Shown here: piece after piece, positions 1 to 5,292 of the stretch
Numbering within the stretch: the first letter of the stretch is position 1
Layout of the letters: each line of letters begins with the position of its first letter
Assembly (NCBI GenBank): GCA_937925515.1
Contig: CALALP010000061.1
Coordinates: forward strand, 1-8,895
Direction: 5' to 3'
Source: an uncultured Lachnoanaerobaculum sp.
GTDB lineage: Bacteria; Bacillota; Clostridia; Lachnospirales; Lachnospiraceae
Length of the DNA stretch: 8,895 nt
Notes under the pieces: generated by a model
What the model was told of the DNA's origin: nothing
What the model saw: only the letters and a program-made list of their open reading frames with translations
The model's database searches: none
Made by a program: the position numbers and the translations under genes

Positions 1-51
1 ATATTCAGTTTTGCTAAGTCCTTTTAACTGCTGTTTTACTGTTAGATACAT
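1..51 (-). CDS. tnpB: IS200/IS605-family TnpB (OrfB), N-terminal 17 codons only
   Basis: On the minus strand an ATG at 51 opens a frame reading MYLTVKQQLKGLSKTEY up to the window edge. This closely matches the conserved start of IS605 OrfB/TnpB proteins, which begin MYLTVKQQ followed by LSKEEY-like residues. An AGGTGA ribosome binding site lies 7 nt upstream (plus positions 59-64), and a TATAAT box lies further upstream, so this is the real start. TnpB proteins are RuvC-type nucleases guided by an RNA from the right end of their element. The RuvC residues, zinc finger and guide-RNA region all lie outside the window, so it cannot be judged whether the gene is intact. It runs opposite to the nuclease-like fragment on its right and seems to have interrupted that gene. 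Family assignment rests on only 17 residues but they are distinctive. Confidence 0.8.
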   Translation of the reverse strand, partial: MYLTVKQQLKGLSKTEY

Positions 52-78
52 TCTTTTTTCACCTCATTTCTTCTGTTT

Positions 79-107
79 ATTATACTATATTTTTTATTCT
101 TTAAGAA
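79..107 (-). promoter_or_regulatory. Candidate promoter of tnpB
   Basis: On the minus strand a perfect -10 box TATAAT (plus 79-84) lies 17 nt from a weak -35, TTCTTA (plus 102-107). It is 28 nt upstream of the tnpB start codon, with the RBS between. The -10 box and spacing are good; the -35 is poor. Confidence 0.5.
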
Positions 108-129
108 CTTAATATTGAATTCATTTCAC

Positions 130-143
130 CACTTGTAGAAGTG
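130..143 (-). repeat. Short hairpin, candidate IS left-end recognition structure
   Basis: CACTT (130-134) and AAGTG (139-143) are perfectly complementary around a 4-nt loop, GTAG on the plus strand. It sits upstream of the tnpB promoter, where IS200/IS605 elements carry the hairpin bound by TnpA. The stem is only 5 bp, so the assignment depends on the neighbouring tnpB start. Confidence 0.4.
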
Positions 144-148
144 AGAGT

Positions 149-508
149 ATTCTGCAAGAATTTGATAAAATTTATTCAACAGAAAAAGGAGATAGAGTTC
201 GCTCAAAATCAGAAGTTATTATTGCTAATTTGTTATATAAACATGGTGTAGATTATAGATATGAAGAAAAACTTTACTATTCAACTAGTAAATGGATTGA
301 ACCGGACTTTACTATTATTTTAAAAGATAAATCTAAAATTTATTGGGAGCATCTTGGGATGATTGGAGTAGAGTCTTATGATAAACATTGGAAAGAAAAA
401 TTAGATATATATAGAAAGTATTTTCCAAATCAATATGTATTTACCTATGAAAACACAGAAATTTCAAATTCTGTATTGGATAAATTAAAAGAGTTGAATT
501 TGATATAA
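149..508 (+). pseudogene. C-terminal fragment with PD-(D/E)XK nuclease-like domain, 5' part lost to IS insertion
   Basis: The frame is open from 119 to the TAA at 506-508 but has no credible start: no in-frame ATG before 359, and the only early alternative is a TTG at 230 with no RBS. Recognisable protein begins upstream of that TTG. The residues GDRVRSKSEVIIANLL lead into EPDFT and then YWEHLGM. This order (Glu in the SKSE helix, Asp in PDF at 305-307, Glu in WEHLG at 347-349) resembles the active-site layout of PD-(D/E)XK nucleases. As I recall, it is seen as a C-terminal domain in some superfamily 1 or RecD-like helicase proteins. About 120 residues remain. The missing N-terminal part and the adjoining tnpB left end indicate that the gene was cut by the insertion. 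The host protein's full function cannot be told from this piece. Confidence 0.6.
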
Positions 509-622
509 TTAAGTAGTTCACAGTTTACAAATTATATATGGATAGTTATTTTGCAAAAGCCTTACTTCTTATGATTTTATAAAATGTAGATTTTGCTAGG
601 TTATCTAATTCCTGTATATATC

Positions 623-657
623 GGTTGTTGCCCTCGCCGATGACGAGGGTAACAACC
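623..657 (-). terminator. Strong hairpin downstream of pntB, probable transcription terminator
   Basis: GGTTGTTGCCCTCG (623-636) and CGAGGGTAACAACC (644-657) form a 14-bp stem with a 7-nt loop. It begins 38 nt past the pntB stop codon and closes the pnt operon on the minus strand. Neither strand has a clear T-run after the stem, so it is not a canonical intrinsic terminator. It may act with Rho, pause polymerase or protect the 3' end of the mRNA. The rest of 509-694 holds no gene I can support. Confidence 0.55.
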
Positions 658-694
658 CCAACATACATATTACTAACTAAAATACATTTACATA

Positions 695-2098
695 CTAGCT
701 TTCAAACTCACTTACAAGTGCAGATACTGTTTGTTTTGCATCTCCATAAATCATTACTGTATTATCATAAGTAAAGAGTGGGTTTTCAAGTCCGGAGAAA
801 CCTGTTCCTTTACCACGTTTTAACACAAATACAGTTCTTGCCTCAAAAGCATTTATAATAGGCATTCCATAGATAGGAGATGATTCATCATGAATTGCAG
901 CCGGATTGACAACGTCATTAGCACCTATAACAATAGCAACATCAGTCATAGGCATTTGTGGGTTCATTTCATCAGCAGTCTTTAATTGCTCATAAGGAAC
1001 ATCTGCCTCGGCAAGTAAAACATTCATGTGTCCCGGCATACGTCCTGCAACAGGGTGAATTGCAAAACTTACTTCAGCACCATTTGCCTCAAGCTTATTT
1101 GCAAGTTCTTTTACGCTATGTTGAGCTTGTGCAACTGCCATTCCATAACCCGGAATAAATACTACACTATTGGCAGCCTCTAAAACCATATATGCGTCCT
1201 CAACTGACATAGACTTAGGTTCTTTATCAGAAGAACCGGCTTTCTTTGAACCTGATGCACCGAAAGTACCGAATATAAGATTATAAAGGGTTCTATTCAT
1301 AGCCTTACACATAATAAGGGTAAGGATTACACCTGATGCACCTACAAGACAGCCTGAAACTACCAACACTGTATTGTTGATTGTAAAACCTGCAAATGCT
1401 GCTGCCAAACCTGAAAATGCGTTTAATAGGGAAATGATAACAGGCATATCTCCACCACCTATTGAAACAACCATGGTAATACCTACTATTAAATAGGTTA
1501 TTGTAACTAAGTAAATTCCAAGAGTTGAGATAAAGCCACTTCCTAATGCATACATAAATATTCCAATTAAACCTGCAACAACTAAAATCATATTTACGGT
1601 ATTTTTTGCAGGAATTGAAATTTGCTTTGTAAAGCATTTTCCTGAAAGCTTACCCCAAGCCACTACTGAACCTGTAAATGCTATTGCACCTATGGCGATA
1701 GTAAGACCTAAGTTTATATCAGTAAATATCTCAGTTTTTCCTGTGAGAATATACTGTGCTATTGCGACAAGTAATGAAGATAGACCACCAAAACCGTTGA
1801 AAAGTGCAACAAGTTCAGGCATTCCGGTCATTTCCACTTTAAAAGACCAAATCGCACCTATAACACTTCCTATAATAATAGCAAGAATTATATAAAGGTA
1901 TCCATTTTGTAAAAGATTACTTGAGAAAGAATTTCTAACTTGTTCCTCAATTAAAACTGTTACAACGGCAATCAACATTCCTGCCGCAGAATAAAGATTT
2001 CCTTTTCTGGCAGTTTCAGGTTTTCCCAAGAGTTTGATTCCTCTTATAAAGAAGATACATGATGCCATGTATAAAATTTGTATTGCACCGACACTCAT
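695..2098 (-). CDS. pntB: NAD(P) transhydrogenase subunit beta (PntB)
   Basis: PntB carries half of the membrane proton channel (domain II) and the NADP(H)-binding domain III of the transhydrogenase that couples hydride transfer between NADH and NADP+ to proton movement, supplying NADPH. The protein has 467 residues, a usual length. Residues 1-~265 are a run of hydrophobic helices with the conserved KVEMTGMPELVAL, FTGSVVAWGKL, SIGGGDMPV and IMCKAMNRT segments. Residues ~297-467 are domain III: IPGYGMAVAQAQH (315-327), IHPVAGRMPGHMNVLLAEA (348-366), IGANDVVNPAA (391-401), SSPIYGMPI (407-415) and KRGKGTGFSGLENPLF (427-442). The ATG overlaps the pntA2 stop by one base (TAATG), with an AGGAG 7 nt upstream, so coupled translation is likely. 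Asn101 stands where E. coli PntB has the proton-channel His91. Confidence 0.97.
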   Translation of the reverse strand: MSVGAIQILYMASCIFFIRGIKLLGKPETARKGNLYSAAGMLIAVVTVLIEEQVRNSFSSNLLQNGYLYIILAIIIGSVIGAIWSFKVEMTGMPELVALFNGFGGLSSLLVAIAQYILTGKTEIFTDINLGLTIAIGAIAFTGSVVAWGKLSGKCFTKQISIPAKNTVNMILVVAGLIGIFMYALGSGFISTLGIYLVTITYLIVGITMVVSIGGGDMPVIISLLNAFSGLAAAFAGFTINNTVLVVSGCLVGASGVILTLIMCKAMNRTLYNLIFGTFGASGSKKAGSSDKEPKSMSVEDAYMVLEAANSVVFIPGYGMAVAQAQHSVKELANKLEANGAEVSFAIHPVAGRMPGHMNVLLAEADVPYEQLKTADEMNPQMPMTDVAIVIGANDVVNPAAIHDESSPIYGMPIINAFEARTVFVLKRGKGTGFSGLENPLFTYDNTVMIYGDAKQTVSALVSEFES

Positions 2099-2382
2099 TA
2101 CTTATCTCCTTTCTTTTTAAACATTCCAAGCATTCTATCTGTTACAAGGTATCCACCGACAACATTTATTGTTGCAAATATAATTGCTAAAAAACCAAGT
2201 ACAAGCCCTAAAATACCACCTACATTAGCGGCAGTTACAGTTATCGCACCTACAATAGTAATACCTGATATGGCATTTGTACCTGACATAAGAGGTGTGT
2301 GTAACTGTGAAGGAACTTTTGATATAAGTTCAATTCCTAAAAATACAGCTAAGACAAAGACAAAAACTAACATTATATCCAT
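2098..2382 (-). CDS. pntA2: NAD(P) transhydrogenase subunit alpha part 2 (PntA2)
   Basis: This is the small membrane subunit that, together with PntB, forms the proton-conducting domain II. In E. coli the same segment is fused to the C-terminus of PntA. The 94-residue protein shows three hydrophobic helices and the conserved segment SKVPSQLHTPLMSGTNAISG (21-40), followed near the end by TINVVGGYLVTDRML. I place the start at the ATG at 2382 because an AGGAG lies 7 nt upstream. A longer frame from 2412 would add ten residues and overlap the end of pntA1, without an RBS of its own. The gap to pntA1 is 13 bp and the stop shares one base with the pntB start. The single His (residue 28) is the one in HTPLM. 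Confidence 0.95.
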   Translation of the reverse strand: MDIMLVFVFVLAVFLGIELISKVPSQLHTPLMSGTNAISGITIVGAITVTAANVGGILGLVLGFLAIIFATINVVGGYLVTDRMLGMFKKKGDK

Positions 2383-2395
2383 ACTAATTCTCCTT

Positions 2396-3517
2396 TTACT
2401 TAAATCTTTCATGGATAATGTTGCCGTTTTGAGTTAGTAAACAGCCTTTCATTATCTCATCTTCAGTATTTACAACTAATTCCTTACTTTCTTTATTATA
2501 AAAATGTGTAATAAATGCAGTTATATTGCCTGATAACATTCTTGAGGCATCAACAGGAACTTGCCTTTCAAGCATATCTCCTGACATTATAGTAACTCCA
2601 TTTTCTGTTACAACATTTTCATAAAGTTTAGAACCCTCTACATTACCTCCTGTAGAAACTGCCATATCAACAACGATAGAACCTGCTTGCATACGTTTAA
2701 GAACATCTTTTGTAATAAGAACAGGTGCTTTTCTTCCAAATACCTTTGCAGTTGTAATTACAATGTTGGACTTTTCACATACTTTTGCTTGTGCCTCCTG
2801 TTGAATAGCAATTTGCTCAGGGGTAAGTTCCTTTGCATAACCTTGTGCTGTTTGACCTGTATCTCCGAGGTCAATTTTTACAAAACTTGCACCAAGTGAT
2901 TTGACTTGTTCTGCAACAGCAGGTCTTGTATCAAATGCCTCAACTCTTGCACCAAGTCTTTTAGCAGTTGCAATAGCTTGTAGTCCTGCAACTCCTACAC
3001 CTATTATAAATACTCTTGCAGGAGATATAGTACCTGCCGGAGTCATCATCATTGGAAAAATTTTAGGTAACTTACCGGCGGCATTTATTACAGCAACATA
3101 TCCTGCAAGTGAAGTTTGAGATGACTGAACGTCCATTTTTTGTGCAAGAGTAGTTCTTGGAATCATTTCAAGTGATACTGCTTGTAGTTTTCTTCTTGCA
3201 AAATCTTCAAGTAAGCTCCTTTCATTAAATGGGTCAAGATAGCTTAAATGTAGAGTATTTTCTTTAAGTCCCTCTAAAGAACTAGGTTTTATAATTCTTA
3301 CAACTATATCTGAGTTGGCATAGCCGACTTCATTGCTATCTACTAGAGTAGCCCCACATTTTTCATAATCACTATCTGAAATACCGGATTTTATACCTGC
3401 TTGTTTTACAACCTTTATTTCAAATCCAAGAGCTATTAATTTTTTAATATCATCCGGAATTAGCGAAACTCGAGTTTCTAAGGAATCTTCTTCTTTACAA
3501 ACTAAAATTTTGTTCAT
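2396..3517 (-). CDS. pntA1: NAD(P) transhydrogenase subunit alpha part 1 (PntA1)
   Basis: PntA1 is the soluble NAD(H)-binding domain I, related to alanine dehydrogenase, which passes hydride to the NADP site of PntB. The 373-residue length fits the separate-subunit form found in many bacteria. Visible marks are the N-terminal segment ending TRVSLIPDDIKKL, and the RQD loop PRTTLAQKMD, giving Arg121, Gln126 and Asp129 in the family spacing. These are followed by the SSQTSLAGY segment. A Rossmann GVGVAG motif (173-178) leads to the acidic VEAFDTR (192-198) that favours NAD over NADP. TTAKVFGRKAPVLIT (255-269) is the conserved strand and loop near the nucleotide. The ATG has AGGAGG 4 nt upstream. 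It is first in the pntA1-pntA2-pntB operon. Confidence 0.97.
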   Translation of the reverse strand: MNKILVCKEEDSLETRVSLIPDDIKKLIALGFEIKVVKQAGIKSGISDSDYEKCGATLVDSNEVGYANSDIVVRIIKPSSLEGLKENTLHLSYLDPFNERSLLEDFARRKLQAVSLEMIPRTTLAQKMDVQSSQTSLAGYVAVINAAGKLPKIFPMMMTPAGTISPARVFIIGVGVAGLQAIATAKRLGARVEAFDTRPAVAEQVKSLGASFVKIDLGDTGQTAQGYAKELTPEQIAIQQEAQAKVCEKSNIVITTAKVFGRKAPVLITKDVLKRMQAGSIVVDMAVSTGGNVEGSKLYENVVTENGVTIMSGDMLERQVPVDASRMLSGNITAFITHFYNKESKELVVNTEDEIMKGCLLTQNGNIIHERFK

Positions 3518-3550
3518 ATTCCCTCCTATTTTCTTATTTTAATGTAGCCT

Positions 3551-3575
3551 CTCCGAAGTTGCATTGCAAAAGGAG
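3551..3575 (-). promoter_or_regulatory. Small hairpin in the pnt 5' leader, possible translational control
   Basis: On the minus strand CTCC and GGAG (plus 3572-3575 and 3551-3554) can pair, enclosing a second short stem TTGC/GCAA. The CTCCTTTT strand of this hairpin is also complementary, with one bulge, to the pntA1 ribosome binding region AAAATAGGAG (plus 3523-3532). The two pairings exclude one another. No known riboswitch class is recognised. Confidence 0.3.
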
Positions 3576-3628
3576 AATTTATATGTTTTATAGGTATTGT
3601 GAGCTATTGCCCTATTAATATAAAACTA

Positions 3629-3657
3629 GCTATATACTATTTTAGTATGTTTTTCAA
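3629..3657 (-). promoter_or_regulatory. Candidate promoter of the pnt operon
   Basis: On the minus strand -35 TTGAAA (plus 3652-3657) and -10 TATAGC (plus 3629-3634) are separated by 17 bp. The start would be near 3622, giving a leader of about 105 nt. A perfect dyad, ATACTA-3 nt-TAGTAT (3634-3648), fills most of the spacer and overlaps the edge of the -10 box, so it could be a repressor or activator site. The -10 match is only moderate. Confidence 0.4.
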
Positions 3658-3800
3658 ATAATAGCAACTAAATTTAATGCCTTAACTATATAATCTCTAT
3701 AAATAATGTCAGTTTTTCTGCTATTATAAGATTTCCTCTAATTGGTAATGTTATAATACAGACAATACTGCTAATTTTACCCACTGTTTCATTTTTAAAC

Positions 3801-3839
3801 TATTGATATTTTTAAATAATATTTACAAAAATATCAATA
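3801..3839. repeat. 13-bp perfect inverted repeat overlapping the rarA promoter
   Basis: TATTGATATTTTT (3801-3813) and AAAAATATCAATA (3827-3839) are perfect reverse complements with a 13-nt AT-rich spacer. The right arm begins at the last base of the -35 box and covers most of the -35 to -10 spacer of the rarA promoter. Such a position fits an operator. In an AT-rich region part of the match may be chance, but 13 of 13 pairs is notable. Confidence 0.6.
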
Positions 3840-3850
3840 AATGATACAAT
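3822..3850 (+). promoter_or_regulatory. Promoter of the rarA-rho unit
   Basis: -35 TTTACA (3822-3827) and -10 TACAAT (3845-3850) are separated by exactly 17 bp, each one mismatch from the vegetative sigma consensus. The start should be near 3857, leaving a leader of about 100 nt. A second, weaker pair, TTGCAT (3902-3907) and TATAGT (3925-3930), also has a 17-bp spacer and could give a shorter leader. Confidence 0.65.
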
Positions 3851-3897
3851 AAAACATACTAAATTACTAGGTTATTTTAAATGTATAGTTAAAAAAT

Positions 3898-3922
3898 TTA
3901 CTTGCATATTTAATGTAAGTAA
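3898..3922 (+). repeat. Hairpin in the rarA leader flanked by direct repeats
   Basis: TTACTTGCAT (3898-3907) and ATGTAAGTAA (3913-3922) pair over 10 bp with one G-U and a 5-nt loop. Identical TATAGTTAAA strings lie at 3884-3893 and 3925-3934 on either side. There is no T-run directly after the stem, so a terminator is unlikely. Confidence 0.45.
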
Positions 3923-3960
3923 CTTATAGTTAAATTAAACTTTACAATATTGGAGAAGAA

Positions 3961-5292
3961 ATGGATTTATTTGATTATATGCAGGAAAAAAGGAAAAAAA
4001 ATGAATCGCCTCTTGCAGTAAGACTGCGTCCTGAAAGCCTAGATGAAGTAGTTGGTCAAGAGCATATTCTTGCAAAAGATAAATTATTATATAGAGCAAT
4101 TAAGGCAGATAAGCTAGGTTCTATCATATTCTATGGTCCACCCGGAACAGGGAAAACTACAATAGCGAAAGTCATCGCAAACACCACAAAGTCTGATTTT
4201 AAACAAATTAATGCTACAAATGCCGGAAAAAAAGATATGGAAGAAGTAGTAAATTTAGCAAAAGAAAATTATAAAATGTATTCGAGAAAAACGATTCTTT
4301 TTATTGATGAAATACATAGATTTAATAAAGCACAACAAGATTTTCTACTTCCATATATGGAGGACGGCACAATAATTTTAATAGGAGCAACTACTGAAAA
4401 TCCCTATTTTGAAGTAAATTCAGCACTTTTATCGAGAGCAAGTATATTTGAATTATTTCCAATATCAAAAGAGGGCATAAGAGAGATTATTAAGAGAGCT
4501 GTTTATGATTATAAGGGAATGGGAGTATATAATGCAGACATTGATGAGGACAGTATAGAGTATTTGGTAAATTCCAGTGCAGGAGATGCAAGATTTGTGA
4601 TAAATGCAATAGAACTTGCGATATTAACTACTAAACCAAGTGAAGATAAGAAAATACATATTACAGAGGACATTATAAGAGATTGTATACAAAAAAAGAA
4701 TGTTAAATATGATAAAACAGGAGAGAATCATTATGATGTGATTTCAGCATTTATAAAGAGTATGAGAGGTTCTGACCCTGATGCAGCTCTTTTTTATCTT
4801 GCAAAAATGCTTGATGCAGGCGAGGATATTAAGTTTATATCAAGAAGAATTATGATATGTGCAAGTGAAGATGTGGGAAATGCAGACCCACAGGCAATCA
4901 CGGTTGCAACAAGTGCTGCTCTTGCAATAGAAAGAATAGGCATGCCGGAGGCAAAAATAATACTTTCGCAAGCAGTCATTTATGTAGCAACTGCCCCAAA
5001 AAGTAATAGCAGTGTTACAGCTATCAATAAGGCTTTAGAACTTGTAGGTAAGTATAATGGTGCAAAAGTCCCAAATCACTTGAGGGACGGAGGTTATCAT
5101 GGTGCTAAATTAGGTAGAGGAGTTGGCTATAAATATGCACATAACTATGAGAATCATTATGTGAAACAACAGTATTTACCTGATGAACTAGAGGGACAAA
5201 CAATATATGAACCAAGTAATCAAGGTTATGAAAATGAAATTAATGATATGATGAGCAAAAGAACAGGTAAGCAAACAATGGAGGAGAAATGA
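3961..5292 (+). CDS. rarA: Replication-associated recombination protein A (RarA/MgsA), AAA+ ATPase
   Basis: RarA (MgsA in E. coli, Mgs1/WRNIP1 in eukaryotes) is a tetrameric clamp-loader-like ATPase that acts at stalled replication forks with SSB. The 443-residue length is typical. It begins with the family's PLAVRLRPESLDEVVGQEHI (18-37), followed by Walker A GPPGTGKTT (59-67), Walker B ILFIDEIHRF (112-121) and sensor 1 GATTENPYFEVNSALLSRA (142-160) with the arginine finger in SRA. The sensor 2 region is GDARFVINAIE (208-218). The C-terminal tetramerisation domain shows FIKSMRGSDPDAALFYLAKM (264-283), RRIMICASEDVGNADP (295-310) and PNHLRDGGYHGAK (371-383). The ATG has GGAG 6 nt upstream. Its last codons overlap the rho start (ATGA), so the two are probably co-transcribed from the promoter at 3822-3850. 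Confidence 0.96.
   Translation: MDLFDYMQEKRKKNESPLAVRLRPESLDEVVGQEHILAKDKLLYRAIKADKLGSIIFYGPPGTGKTTIAKVIANTTKSDFKQINATNAGKKDMEEVVNLAKENYKMYSRKTILFIDEIHRFNKAQQDFLLPYMEDGTIILIGATTENPYFEVNSALLSRASIFELFPISKEGIREIIKRAVYDYKGMGVYNADIDEDSIEYLVNSSAGDARFVINAIELAILTTKPSEDKKIHITEDIIRDCIQKKNVKYDKTGENHYDVISAFIKSMRGSDPDAALFYLAKMLDAGEDIKFISRRIMICASEDVGNADPQAITVATSAALAIERIGMPEAKIILSQAVIYVATAPKSNSSVTAINKALELVGKYNGAKVPNHLRDGGYHGAKLGRGVGYKYAHNYENHYVKQQYLPDELEGQTIYEPSNQGYENEINDMMSKRTGKQTMEEK

Larger units (their letters stand above)
1..150 (-). mobile_element. Left end of an IS200/IS605-group (IS1341-like?) insertion element, partial
   Basis: The segment holds the start of tnpB, its promoter and RBS, and a short hairpin (130-143) of the kind found in IS200/IS605 ends. 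These elements have no terminal inverted repeats and make no target duplication; they move as single strands and recognise subterminal hairpins. Read on the minus strand the order is host gene, hairpin, promoter, tnpB, as expected for the left end. The exact boundary is not resolved. It should lie roughly between 145 and 190, where the reading frame of the interrupted gene becomes recognisable. Whether a tnpA accompanies tnpB cannot be seen. Confidence 0.55.
3518..3960 (+). other. Divergent intergenic region between pntA1 and rarA
   Basis: These 443 bp lie between two divergently transcribed units. They hold a candidate pnt promoter (3629-3657) with a dyad in its spacer, a pnt leader with a small hairpin near 3551-3575, a 13-bp inverted repeat (3801-3839), a good rarA promoter (3822-3850) and a hairpin (3898-3922) flanked by direct repeats TATAGTTAAA at 3884-3893 and 3925-3934. 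The part between about 3660 and 3800 is AT-rich with scattered TATAAT-like strings, but I see no paired -35 there. No convincing gene is present on either strand; the longest RBS-linked frame is 11 codons (3583-3618, plus). Confidence 0.7.

Noticed and set aside
230..508. 92-codon gene starting at TTG 230
   Set aside because: The conserved domain extends upstream of the TTG and no RBS precedes it, so it is better read as a 5'-truncated fragment.
1305..1637. 110-codon minus-strand frame inside pntB
   Set aside because: It lies in another frame of a clearly conserved gene; the translation is biased to Tyr, Asn and Cys and matches no family I know.
2098..2412. Longer pntA2 frame starting at 2412
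   Set aside because: It overlaps the end of pntA1 and has no ribosome binding site, while the ATG at 2382 has AGGAG at 7 nt and matches the usual PntA2 start.
3583..3618. 11-codon plus-strand frame MFYRYCELLPY with AGGAG upstream
   Set aside because: The AGGAG belongs to the pnt leader hairpin on the other strand, there is no clear promoter, and the frame leads to no gene within 300 bp. Probably chance.
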